From assembly GCA_937967615.1 (NCBI GenBank), contig CALCMJ010000047.1, positions 1-35,581 of the forward strand: a stretch of 35,581 nt of DNA. The letters are read 5' to 3'. Numbering within the stretch: the first letter of the stretch is position 1; every line of letters begins with the position of its first letter. Position numbers and translations under genes: made by a program. This stretch comes from an uncultured Saprospiraceae bacterium (GTDB lineage Bacteria > Bacteroidota > Bacteroidia > Chitinophagales > Saprospiraceae). This document shows, in pieces, positions 24,477 to 33,049 of the stretch. The notes beneath the pieces were generated by a model that made no database searches, was not told where the DNA came from, and was given only the letters and a program-made list of their open reading frames with translations.

Positions 24477-25679
24477 ATGTTGAATAGTGTTTCACCACCA
24501 TATAAAATATGCTTTGTCGCCAGTTCCTTTTTTCCTGCCGTTGTCTATGGCGGTCCCACGTTCTCAAATTTAAGCTTATGTGAAAATATTCAATCCGAAA
24601 ATTTCAGAATCCAAGTGTTAACAACCAACGCTAATGTGAAAAGTAAGTTGGATGTTTCTACTCGAATAAATCATAAAAGAAAAGAATATTTAAGTATAAA
24701 GTATTTTGATGAAACTATAATTGGAAGATTTTCTTTCGACTTTTTTAGAAACGGGAATAAATATTTTATGGATTGTCATCTTATCCATTGTGTTGATCTG
24801 TTTTCTACAATGTTTCTAAGAACCTTGTATTCCCGTAATGCTAAAAATACAATTATTCTTATATCTCCTAGAGGAGGCTTTGCGAAATGGGGGCTTTTAA
24901 AAAGACAAAAGATCAAACATCTTTGGATACGAAAATTTGTCTCGAAACATTTAGATCGAATAAAGTTTTTGGCTACCGCAGAAAAGGAAAAGAATGAAAT
25001 CCAAGACGTGCTACCCAATGCAGAGGTATCTGTTATTCCTAATGGAATTAGAAATTTAAGTGATAAGGAAATTCAGAATTTTAAAAGGAAGAAGACCTGT
25101 TTTATTGAAAAATACGAACTGGATATTAAAGAAGGACAATTCATTATTTCGAGCTTGGGCAGAATGCACAAGAAAAAGGGTTTTAGCATATTAATTGATG
25201 CAATTAGACGTTTGGATTTTGAGTTTGCACTTGTTTTAGCTGGTCCAGAAGGTCCAGAAACAAAGCGCCTCTTAGAATCCATTGCTAAGCCAAATATGGA
25301 CGGCGTTTATATTTTGAATAACCTAGCTACAGAAGATAAAAACATACTTCTTTCTTTTAGTGATGTGTTTGCGCTTCCATCTTTTGATGAAAATTTTGGA
25401 AATGTGTATTTAGAAGCTCTCAACTTAGGAACAGCTATTGTAGCTTCTACAAATACACCCTGGAGAGAAGTGAGCAATTTTAACTCTGGATTATGGGTAG
25501 ATAATACTCCTAAAGCATTCGCAAATGCAATTGCAGAAATTCGTAATAAACCCAATAAATTCACCACTGCAAATTGTTTAAAGCATGCAGCAAAATATTC
25601 TACAGAAATTACTAATCGAATGATAAAAGATCTATATAAAAAATTAATTCTTTCTCAAACGGTAAACCAAAAGACGTAA
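24477..25679 (+). CDS. Glycosyltransferase family 4
   Basis: The 400-residue GT-B enzyme has the start YKICFVASSFFPAVVYGGPTFSNLSLCENI (GGP loop), the middle ISPRGGFAKWGLLKRQKIKHLW and the donor domain FIISSLGRMHKKKGFSILIDAI, FALVLAGPEG, VFALPSFDENFGNVYLEALNLGTAIVAS with an EX7E-like motif. The PRGGF-WGLLKRQKIKHLW segment is common in GT4 enzymes of polysaccharide loci. It lies 14 bp after the previous GT4 and its stop TAA overlaps the next ATG by one base. Confidence 0.92.
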   Translation: MLNSVSPPYKICFVASSFFPAVVYGGPTFSNLSLCENIQSENFRIQVLTTNANVKSKLDVSTRINHKRKEYLSIKYFDETIIGRFSFDFFRNGNKYFMDCHLIHCVDLFSTMFLRTLYSRNAKNTIILISPRGGFAKWGLLKRQKIKHLWIRKFVSKHLDRIKFLATAEKEKNEIQDVLPNAEVSVIPNGIRNLSDKEIQNFKRKKTCFIEKYELDIKEGQFIISSLGRMHKKKGFSILIDAIRRLDFEFALVLAGPEGPETKRLLESIAKPNMDGVYILNNLATEDKNILLSFSDVFALPSFDENFGNVYLEALNLGTAIVASTNTPWREVSNFNSGLWVDNTPKAFANAIAEIRNKPNKFTTANCLKHAAKYSTEITNRMIKDLYKKLILSQTVNQKT

Positions 25680-26500
25680 TGATCCGTAATGGAATTAAAT
25701 CATGTCTTAGGGTATTCTTTGGAGAAAAGAAAAGCACTAGACATTTTGTTCATTCTAATTCTGTGTTGGAGTTTCGTACACGGGATCATTTAGGATTTGT
25801 TTTTAGGAAAAACATAGACTATGAATTTTCTGATTTATTGAAGAAAATGGTTTTTAATGGGGATATAGTATTTGATATAGGCGCTAACATTGGGCAATTC
25901 ACTATTCAGTTAAGTGAATGGGTAGGAGACAGGGGAAAGGTTATAGCATTTGAGCCAGACCCTAAAGCTGCTTTGAACTTGCAAAATAATCTGGTTTTAA
26001 ATAAGATCAACAATTGTGTTCTTCAGAAAAAAGCTCTTGGGACACCTAACGAAAAAGTAAAAATATATTTAGACGCCTTAACTGGTGGGAGAAGGAATTC
26101 CACAGACGCAAATAGGGTAGGTAATTATAATGGAGAATTTGTGGAGGTAGAATCCGTAAGTTATCGTAACTGTATTGCTGAGTTTGGCGTTCCTCAACTC
26201 GTTAAAATAGATGTAGAAGGACATGAACTTGTGATATTGGATGGGATGAATAAATTTCATCAAAATTCTATATATGTAATTGAAATTGTACAGGAAAATT
26301 TGCCATCTATTTTCACCAAATTTAAAAAAAATGGATTTATTGTTTTTAAGCTATTGGAAAGTAAATCATTTACTAAAGGAAAATCAAAATCTACTAAACT
26401 ACAGTTGATAGAAGAACTTACTAATGAAGGAGCATTGGAACTTTTTAATTATCTATTTATTCATCCAGATAACTCTCGGTTGAAATTAATATACGACTAA
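25679..26500 (+). CDS. FkbM family methyltransferase (second of three)
   Basis: The 273-residue protein carries the FkbM domain: GDIVFDIGANIGQFTIQLSEWVGDRGKVIAFEPDPKAALNLQNNL, VGNYNGEFVEVESVSYRNCI and LVKIDVEGHELVILDGMN. It is close to the family consensus, unlike the first copy. ATG overlaps the TAA stop of the GT4 gene by one base, so translation is probably coupled. It is followed by a 118-bp gap with no evident feature. Confidence 0.9.
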   Translation: MIRNGIKSCLRVFFGEKKSTRHFVHSNSVLEFRTRDHLGFVFRKNIDYEFSDLLKKMVFNGDIVFDIGANIGQFTIQLSEWVGDRGKVIAFEPDPKAALNLQNNLVLNKINNCVLQKKALGTPNEKVKIYLDALTGGRRNSTDANRVGNYNGEFVEVESVSYRNCIAEFGVPQLVKIDVEGHELVILDGMNKFHQNSIYVIEIVQENLPSIFTKFKKNGFIVFKLLESKSFTKGKSKSTKLQLIEELTNEGALELFNYLFIHPDNSRLKLIYD

Positions 26501-26618
26501 GAGTTTACGATGATTCTGGTTAATTCTGTTTTAATAGATTGGATCATTAATAGAAAGTGCAATAAATAATATAATATGTCTAAATTTATTTTCTTACTAG
26601 TGAATATAAAATATTGAA

Positions 26619-27341
26619 ATGACATCTGCCCAAAGTATACAGTCAGAATATTATACTGAAACAGCAAGTCTTTACGATACCTGGCACCTAGATCCAGAAT
26701 TAAAGACTGGACATCAGTTTTCACTAACAATACTATGTTCTATCATAGAGCTGTATGGAGTGCAGTCAATTCTAGATGTAGGAGCTGGAACTGGAAATAC
26801 TTTGAGGTTTATTCAAGCTAAATTCCCAAATATTCATATTGCAGCTATTGAACCTGTTGCAGCATTACGTGAACAAGCTTATGGAAAGGGAATATCTAAA
26901 GAAGTTTTGACTGCAGGTAATGGATGTAATCTTAAATTTAAGGATAAAGAATTTGATCTCGTTTGTGAGTTTGGCGTATTGCACCATGTAGAAAAACCAA
27001 ATCGTATGGTAAGTGAAATGCTGAGATGCTCAAAAAAGATAGTATTCATTTCTGATGTAAATACAATTGGTCAAGGTTCTGCTAGAAATAGATTTTTAAA
27101 AAGAATGATAAAGAAAATGGGTTTGTGGAAATTGGTAATTTGGATGAAAACTAAGGGGAAGATGTATCAAATTTCTGAGGGAGATGGCTTATTCTATTCT
27201 TATACGGTTTTTGATGATCTTAAGCAGATTCAAAATAGATGTAAAGACGTTCATATTTTTAATACCAAGGGGAAAGTTAAAGACTTATATAAAGAAGCTG
27301 AAAACATGGCAATCATTGGAGTGAAAAATCACAATAATTGA
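26619..27341 (+). CDS. Class I SAM-dependent methyltransferase
   Basis: The 240-residue protein has the Methyltransf_11-type motif I SILDVGAGTGNTLRFIQ, motif II IAAIEPVAALREQA and motif III FDLVCEFGVLHHVEKPNRMVSEMLRCSKKIVFISD. The C-terminal part (IKKMGLWKLVIWMKTKGKMYQISEGDGLFYSYTVFDDL) resembles other methyltransferases of polysaccharide loci. It overlaps the next gene by 4 bp (TTGA). Target unknown. Confidence 0.87.
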   Translation: MTSAQSIQSEYYTETASLYDTWHLDPELKTGHQFSLTILCSIIELYGVQSILDVGAGTGNTLRFIQAKFPNIHIAAIEPVAALREQAYGKGISKEVLTAGNGCNLKFKDKEFDLVCEFGVLHHVEKPNRMVSEMLRCSKKIVFISDVNTIGQGSARNRFLKRMIKKMGLWKLVIWMKTKGKMYQISEGDGLFYSYTVFDDLKQIQNRCKDVHIFNTKGKVKDLYKEAENMAIIGVKNHNN

Positions 27342-28126
27342 ACTTAATTACACGCATATTTAATTGGTTTTGGAGATTTTCTAGGTCATTGCAAAACCTC
27401 GGTTTTGCAAGCACAATCAAAATATTCATTTATCAATATTTAACGCGTAAAATTCAATGTATTCCACTCCCTGACAAGAGTAAATTTTATTTTGATCCTA
27501 CCTTAGACAAAGTAGTTTCTCATTTTTATTCGTTGGGTTATGTAATTATAGACAACAAACAGAAAAAGATTAAGACCATTATAGATGCTGGAGCCAATAT
27601 AGGTGTTGAAACTGCTAGATTTGCTGTGCACCACCCTGAAGCTCAAATTATCGCCATTGAAGCACAACGAAGAAATTTCAATATACTCGAAAAGAATGTA
27701 AAGAATAGGAAAAGTGTCTTTGCAGAGTTTGCAGGATTATGGCCCATTAATACATTTTTGGATATTGAATCAACTAGTGTTGATATGCAAGCATTTAAAG
27801 TAACTGAAACTAATAAGAATTCTTCCTTAAAGTCGATAACTATACCTGAAATTTTGCACAATTATAATTTGCAATCAATTGATATATTAAAACTAGATAT
27901 AGAAGGAGCAGAGTATCCATTATTTACACAAGGTGATCTACACTGGATTAACAAAGTGAATGTGTTTATTATTGAGATTGGAGATCAAGATGCAGAAGGA
28001 ATGACGCAGGCAATCTTTAATGCATTATCTGGCATTCAGTTTAATTCCTATTTGTGTGGAGAAAATTTAGTAATGATCAAAACAACTTTAGATTGGAAAT
28101 TAAAAAGAGTAATAGGATTTAATTAA
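27338..28126 (+). CDS. FkbM family methyltransferase (third of three)
   Basis: The 262-residue protein has IKTIIDAGANIGVETARFAVHHPEAQIIAIEAQRRNFNILEKNV and the FkbM signature SIDILKLDIEGAEYPLFTQGDLHW followed by VFIIEIGD. It starts at TTG 27338 (MNLITRIFNWFWRFSRSLQNLG, family-like N-terminus), which overlaps the previous stop codon. It ends the plus-strand block and is convergent with the acyltransferase at 28184. Confidence 0.86.
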   Translation: MNLITRIFNWFWRFSRSLQNLGFASTIKIFIYQYLTRKIQCIPLPDKSKFYFDPTLDKVVSHFYSLGYVIIDNKQKKIKTIIDAGANIGVETARFAVHHPEAQIIAIEAQRRNFNILEKNVKNRKSVFAEFAGLWPINTFLDIESTSVDMQAFKVTETNKNSSLKSITIPEILHNYNLQSIDILKLDIEGAEYPLFTQGDLHWINKVNVFIIEIGDQDAEGMTQAIFNALSGIQFNSYLCGENLVMIKTTLDWKLKRVIGFN

Positions 28127-28152
28127 TTGAATTTGGTTTTGCAATTTTAAAA

Positions 28153-28176
28153 TAAATGAGTTTAAATATTCATTTA
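28153..28176. terminator. Possible weak bidirectional terminator between convergent genes
   Basis: Arms TAAATGA (28153-28159) and TCATTTA (28170-28176), 7 bp, 10-nt loop, entirely AT-rich, in the 57-bp gap between two convergent genes. Weak evidence. Confidence 0.25.
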
Positions 28177-28183
28177 CAAATCT

Positions 28184-28864
28184 TTACTTTAAACTGGATT
28201 TATGTTTTATAAATTTCCCCTTATCTGATCCATAAATTGCATTAGGAATTAGGTCTTGACCGGATATGGTGGTATTTACTCCTACCCAAGTTCCATTTGG
28301 AATAGTAGTTCCTGGAAGGACAACACAATTTAACCCCACGGCACAGCCTTCACCAATGACTATAGGTGAGGAAATCAGAAACTGATGCTTTGAATTGATC
28401 ATAGGTGTAAAATAGAATGGACCATTATCATTAGGGTCATTCAGGTTTCTGTAGTGATGCGAGAGTGTGTATAATTTTGACCCAGATGCGACACCTGTAT
28501 TCTCTCCTATAGACATACCGCCATGTGTTTGAAGTACAGATAGAGGAGCAATGTGTACTCCCTTCCCAATATGTAATTCACCAATTTTATATTGGTAACT
28601 AGCATTTTCTTTAAATTTAATTTTATTTTTTGGATTAGCACTTCCCGCGATAATAATTACATAGTTGTCAAGCCAAACGTTATCTGCAAGGAATACTGAT
28701 TTTGGTGATTGAATATTGACTCCAATATCGAAAACAACATTTTTACCACATCCTCCTAATCTTCTTTTGTAATAATGATACCGCATCCAACGACCTAAAC
28801 CTCCACTTATATTTCTTAGGCAGCTTTCGATTATCGAACTTATTATTTTTGAGACCTTATTCAT
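28184..28864 (-). CDS. Left-handed beta-helix (hexapeptide) acyltransferase
   Basis: The 226-residue protein has the hexapeptide acyltransferase pattern: NVVFDIGVNIQSPKSVFLADNVWLDNYVIII, IGELHIGKGVHIAPLSVLQTHGGMSIGENTGVASGSKLYTLSHHYR and IVIGEGCAVGLNCVVLPGTTIPNGTWVGVNTTISG. The SHHYR segment supplies the likely catalytic His. Such enzymes transfer acetyl or another acyl group from CoA to a sugar hydroxyl or amino group; with an aminotransferase in the locus, N- or O-acetylation of the sugar is plausible. It is the last gene of a three-gene minus-strand block. Confidence 0.9.
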   Translation of the reverse strand: MNKVSKIISSIIESCLRNISGGLGRWMRYHYYKRRLGGCGKNVVFDIGVNIQSPKSVFLADNVWLDNYVIIIAGSANPKNKIKFKENASYQYKIGELHIGKGVHIAPLSVLQTHGGMSIGENTGVASGSKLYTLSHHYRNLNDPNDNGPFYFTPMINSKHQFLISSPIVIGEGCAVGLNCVVLPGTTIPNGTWVGVNTTISGQDLIPNAIYGSDKGKFIKHKSSLK

Positions 28865-28906
28865 CTTTTGTTTAATTAGAATGCAAAGAATGTTAAATGA
28901 TAATCC

Positions 28907-29986
28907 CTAAGAAATATTATTTAACGCAACAGCTTCAGATTTAATTAAGATAGGAATTTTATCTACCACCGGATAGTAAACTCCAGCTTCTGAAGAAATT
29001 AATTTGTTTTGATCATTGCTGACTTTTAAAGTTTTTCCTGAAATAGGACAGCGTAAGAGTGGTACAATATTGAGATTGTTTCCCGGAGAAGCATTATGCG
29101 ATTGTAAAAAAGTATGAATATTTTTATTGTCATCAATTGGCACAATTTCTTTTTTTGTTGCTGTTATGTAAATACTGTCCGATAGGTGTTTTAAGGGAGG
29201 AATAATACGAGTAAAAGAAGAAAAGAGAAGAGAAAGTGCACTAAAACATTTGTTTTTAAATGATACATATTTTAAGTCCTCTTTTAAAACACCAATGCCG
29301 AAAAAGCTGTGATTTTCAAAGCTATAATTGTCTAAATATTCATGGAATATATTTTGATATTCTTTTGGTGTGTAGTATCGAGCATACCAATTATTATAAT
29401 CATCTTTCAATTGTTCACTCCTTTCGACATATTTAAGTCTGTTTCTAAGACCATTTTTATTTGGGAATTCCAGTTTTGTAAAGCCTTTGCTATTGAGGAT
29501 TCTATTGATATGAGATAAACAATGAATTAATCTTTTTTTATGAGTATGTTGAATAACACTGAATGACCATACCAGATCAAAAATATTATCCCGAAATGGT
29601 AAATTCTCTAAGTCACCAACAACTGTGTAGCCCTTTATATTACGATTTCTCATTACCTTATTGGCAGTTTGACAAAATTCTAATCTTAGATCAAGACCAA
29701 TTGGGATATACCCTTTTTCAGAACCAGCTGCTAGCCATCTTCCCCAGCCAGTTCCAATGTCAAGCATTATTTTATCACCGGTAACCTTTTTAACGGCTAA
29801 TTCATAAGATGGATATGTTGTCAATTTGCCTACAATACTTCTGTAGTGTTTTCCATTTGTTTCCGCAATTTGTTGTTGGACACGCCATGGGATATCTAAC
29901 TTATAGTCTATTGGTTCAGCTTTATAATCTAATTTTTGATAAATCTTACTTCTATCAAAGTCAATAATTTCTTTTTCCTTTCGCAT
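28907..29986 (-). CDS. SAM methyltransferase with C-terminal Trm112-like domain
   Basis: The 359-residue protein starts at ATG 29986 (a TTG seven codons earlier is in frame). Residues 72-95 hold SAM motif I (KIMLDIGTGWGRWLAAGSEKG), then LDLRLEFC, and the motif FDLVWSFSVIQHTHKKRLIHCL. A region of unknown fold follows. Residues 308-352 resemble Trm112/YcaR-type small domains (LLRCPISGKTLKV...GVYYPVVDKIPILI), with one CP and the usual Y-P-V-x-D-x-I-P, but with the second Cys of a zinc site missing (CPIS in place of CxxC). In eukaryotes Trm112 is a separate activator of methyltransferases; here it would be in cis. Substrate unknown; the locus suggests a sugar. Confidence 0.82.
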   Translation of the reverse strand: MRKEKEIIDFDRSKIYQKLDYKAEPIDYKLDIPWRVQQQIAETNGKHYRSIVGKLTTYPSYELAVKKVTGDKIMLDIGTGWGRWLAAGSEKGYIPIGLDLRLEFCQTANKVMRNRNIKGYTVVGDLENLPFRDNIFDLVWSFSVIQHTHKKRLIHCLSHINRILNSKGFTKLEFPNKNGLRNRLKYVERSEQLKDDYNNWYARYYTPKEYQNIFHEYLDNYSFENHSFFGIGVLKEDLKYVSFKNKCFSALSLLFSSFTRIIPPLKHLSDSIYITATKKEIVPIDDNKNIHTFLQSHNASPGNNLNIVPLLRCPISGKTLKVSNDQNKLISSEAGVYYPVVDKIPILIKSEAVALNNIS

Positions 29987-30048
29987 TTTATTTTTGTTAA
30001 AGCCCAATGAATAGAAGCTAACTTAGCTTATCTTCTTATTCTTTATAA

Positions 30049-31062
30049 TTAAAGTAATTCACTAAATAACTCTATTAGTTTGTAGGCCCGATGTTCATAA
30101 CTGTGCCCTTCATTAATACATTTATTTTGAATATTCTCTCGCATTATTAAAATTTCATCTTTAGGTTTCAGTAGTATCTTTTCTACTTTTGCAACTAAAT
30201 TCTCTATTGAATCAAAATTGAAATAATCCTGATCTTTAAAAAATGATGCATGGTCAGAATCAAATGGCCCCAGCATTATACCTCCAGCTGCCGGTATTTC
30301 AAATGAACGCATATTGTGTGAACCATAATTTTGTTTTCTGAACAAATTAAGTTGAACTCTATAATCTCTTAACGTTTGATAAAATTTGGAACCTTCTATC
30401 TTATAGAAGATTGAAATATTTGCATTTGGGCTTAAATATTTTTTCCAAGATGGACCATATACATCTATTTGAATTCCATTATTCGCGATTTGTTTTATGA
30501 TTTTTGCTCTTTCTTTATCTGCTGAGCCAATAAAGCCCACACGATTGTAGTCTTTTGATTCTTCCAAATTAGTAATATAGTTTTGATGATACCCAAAAGG
30601 AAGGACAGCTGTTTTTAAATCTGGATAAATGGCTAGTATTTCGTTTTGAATTTTTTTACTATAACTTATGTAGAGATCGTATAGTGGAACTGAATTCTTA
30701 ATGTTATGAACATTTTGTTTTCCTGAAAGACAGAAAGGATGATCTGGATTATAATTTACCAATTTAATTCCCATTTGCTTTATGCGCATCAAAGTATTGG
30801 GAGTTATATAATATCCTTTTACTATAAAAACTAAATCTGGCGAGTTTTCTTCTATCTGATCTACTAGTGATTTATTTATATGGTCCTCAAGATGGGATGG
30901 TAATAGCCTGGTCAGTATTTTTTTTTGAAAACTTGAATGATAGATATCCGCTAAGTCATATGGGTAGAAAGATGAAATGCTGATATCCATTGGTTGAAGG
31001 GCACTATACAATTGCGAAGCAAGTGGGAAAGGATTCTTTGAATTGGTCATTAATACCCTCAT
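30049..31062 (-). CDS. Glycosyltransferase, CgeB-like (GT4-related)
   Basis: The 337-residue protein has the CgeB/Glyco_trans_1_2 form: VLMTNSKNPFPLASQLYSALQPM at the start, LVNYNPDHPFCL, IQNEILAIYP, RVGFIGSADKERAKIIKQIA (donor domain start), QIDVYGPSWKKYL, and the signature NYGSHNMRSFEIPAAGGIMLGPFDSDHASFF. The family includes spore maturation glycosyltransferase CgeB and sugar transferases of surface glycans. It is transcribed divergently from the carbamoyltransferase across a 193-bp spacer that shows no clear feature, and lies 62 bp upstream of the methyltransferase start. Confidence 0.86.
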   Translation of the reverse strand: MRVLMTNSKNPFPLASQLYSALQPMDISISSFYPYDLADIYHSSFQKKILTRLLPSHLEDHINKSLVDQIEENSPDLVFIVKGYYITPNTLMRIKQMGIKLVNYNPDHPFCLSGKQNVHNIKNSVPLYDLYISYSKKIQNEILAIYPDLKTAVLPFGYHQNYITNLEESKDYNRVGFIGSADKERAKIIKQIANNGIQIDVYGPSWKKYLSPNANISIFYKIEGSKFYQTLRDYRVQLNLFRKQNYGSHNMRSFEIPAAGGIMLGPFDSDHASFFKDQDYFNFDSIENLVAKVEKILLKPKDEILIMRENIQNKCINEGHSYEHRAYKLIELFSELL

Positions 31063-31255
31063 AATAGGACTAAATTAATCTTTTAAAACTTGATTTCTTG
31101 TTATGGTTTAAGAATTTTAATCCTACTATTTTTTATTTAAATAAATTCACTATTTTGATTTACCTAATAGAACAGAAAAGAACTTTCATCTAAGATAGCT
31201 CAGTTTAATCTATGTTGCTTAGACCGTTATTTTAGAATTATTTAAAAGGAACAAT

Positions 31256-33049
31256 GTGATAATACTGGGCTTAAATGCATATCATGGAGATTCATCCGCA
31301 TGCATCTTCAACGACGGAAAACTAATAGCTGCTATTGAAGAGGAACGACTAAAAAGAATAAAGCATTGGGCTGGACTTCCATTATTGTCAATTCAGTTTT
31401 GCTTAAAAGAGGCAGGCTTAAGTCTCAAAGAAATTGATTTAATCACTATTTCAAAAGACCCACAAGCAAAGCTTTTTCAAAAATTTATCCACATCATAAA
31501 ATACGGCATTCTATTTAGTGCACTAAAGGATCGTAAACAATCTAGTCAGAATGTGAAGAAGTTAAAAATTGATCTTACAAATGCACTAGGATATGAGCTT
31601 GATGATATAAAAGCAAAAGTAAGATATATTGAACACCACCGTTGTCACATGGCATGTAGTTACTATAATTCACCATTTCAAAATGCAGCAATTGTTTCTT
31701 TGGATGGGATGGGAGATTTTACATCTTTAATGACGGGGGTAGGAAAAGACAATACTATTTTACCATTAAAATCTATATCGTATCCGCATTCCATTGGATA
31801 TTTTTATACCTGTTTTACACAATTCCTTGGTTTTCATAACTACGGTGATGAATATAAAGTAATGGGCTTATCGTCTTACGGACAACCTCAAGCGGAAATG
31901 CTAGAAAAACTGTACGATGTAATTAAACTCAAAAGAAATGGACTTTTTGAATTAAATACCAAGTATTTGAGTAGAGTGGGTAAAGGGGACTGGAATAGTA
32001 TAGACAAAAATGGAAAACCAATAATTAAAAATAAGTTTAGTAAATATTTAGTAGAAATTTTTGGAAAGCCTAGGCAGAATGGAGAAGACATTCTTCAACA
32101 TCACAAAGATCTTGCAGCTTCGGTTCAAAAAGTTACAGAAGAAACAGTCTTTCATGTTATCCAAAATGTGCATAAAGAAACTGGCTTAGATTATTTGTGT
32201 TTATCAGGTGGTGTGGCTCAGAATTCTGTGCTCAATGGAAAAATTTTATCAAATACACCTTTTAAAAAATTATTTGTGCCTCCGAATGCACATGATGGAG
32301 GTACTTCAGTAGGGTCAGCTTTATATGAGTATCAACATAATCTGAAAAATGCTAGAATCGCAACAATTAATCAGACTTATACAGGAAATAAGTATTCAAA
32401 TCTTGCAATTGAAAAATATTTAAATAATTTAAATTTAGGTCCGTTTCACCATGCCAATGTAGAGGATGATTTTCTGTTTGATTTCGTATGCGATGCACTA
32501 ATTGCTGGACAAATAGTCGGTTGGTTTCAAGGAAGATCAGAGTTTGGTCCAAGAGCTCTAGGGAATAGGTCAATTTTGGCAGATCCTAGAAACAAAAATA
32601 CACGTAATCACATAAACAGCAAAATAAAAAGAAGAGAGAGTTTCAGACCTTTTGCTCCCTCCATTTTGAATGAATACGTTTCTGATTATTTTGAAAATGA
32701 CGAAAGTACACCCTTTATGGAAAAGGTGTTTAAAATTAGAGAAGGTAAACAAGATGAAATACCTGCTGTATGTCACATTGATGGCACAGGCAGATTGCAG
32801 ACTGTTAAACAAGAAGATAACCCAAGATATTATAAACTCCTAAGTGCATTTTATTATAAAACGGGTACCCCCATTTTATTAAATACTTCCTTTAATGAAA
32901 ATGAACCAATAGTGAATGCTCCGGAGGAGGCTTTTCAATGTTTTAAAAGAACGGAAATGGATATCTTAGTCATGGAAAATCATATACTAAGCAGAAAACC
33001 AATTACATTAAATAATCAAGAACATCGAATATTAACCAAGAATGAGTAA
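31256..33049 (+). CDS. Carbamoyltransferase, NodU/CmcH/TobZ family
   Basis: The 597-residue enzyme transfers the carbamoyl group of carbamoyl phosphate to a hydroxyl group via a carbamoyl-adenylate. The N-terminal YrdC/Kae1-like part has ILGLNAYHGDSSACIFNDGKLIAAIEEERLKRIKHWAG, EHHRCHMACSYYNSPF (HxxxH metal motif, 127-131) and SLDGMGD; LCLSGGVAQNSVLNGKIL and PPNAHDGGTSVGSAL follow. The C-terminal domain begins near EFGPRALGNRSILADPRN. Length is normal for the family. The start is GTG 31256; the ATG two bases earlier is followed at once by a stop codon. Its last 8 bases overlap the PhyH gene, so the two are probably coupled. In nodulation factor and antibiotic pathways this family decorates sugars; here it would carbamoylate the glycan. 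Confidence 0.94.
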   Translation: MIILGLNAYHGDSSACIFNDGKLIAAIEEERLKRIKHWAGLPLLSIQFCLKEAGLSLKEIDLITISKDPQAKLFQKFIHIIKYGILFSALKDRKQSSQNVKKLKIDLTNALGYELDDIKAKVRYIEHHRCHMACSYYNSPFQNAAIVSLDGMGDFTSLMTGVGKDNTILPLKSISYPHSIGYFYTCFTQFLGFHNYGDEYKVMGLSSYGQPQAEMLEKLYDVIKLKRNGLFELNTKYLSRVGKGDWNSIDKNGKPIIKNKFSKYLVEIFGKPRQNGEDILQHHKDLAASVQKVTEETVFHVIQNVHKETGLDYLCLSGGVAQNSVLNGKILSNTPFKKLFVPPNAHDGGTSVGSALYEYQHNLKNARIATINQTYTGNKYSNLAIEKYLNNLNLGPFHHANVEDDFLFDFVCDALIAGQIVGWFQGRSEFGPRALGNRSILADPRNKNTRNHINSKIKRRESFRPFAPSILNEYVSDYFENDESTPFMEKVFKIREGKQDEIPAVCHIDGTGRLQTVKQEDNPRYYKLLSAFYYKTGTPILLNTSFNENEPIVNAPEEAFQCFKRTEMDILVMENHILSRKPITLNNQEHRILTKNE

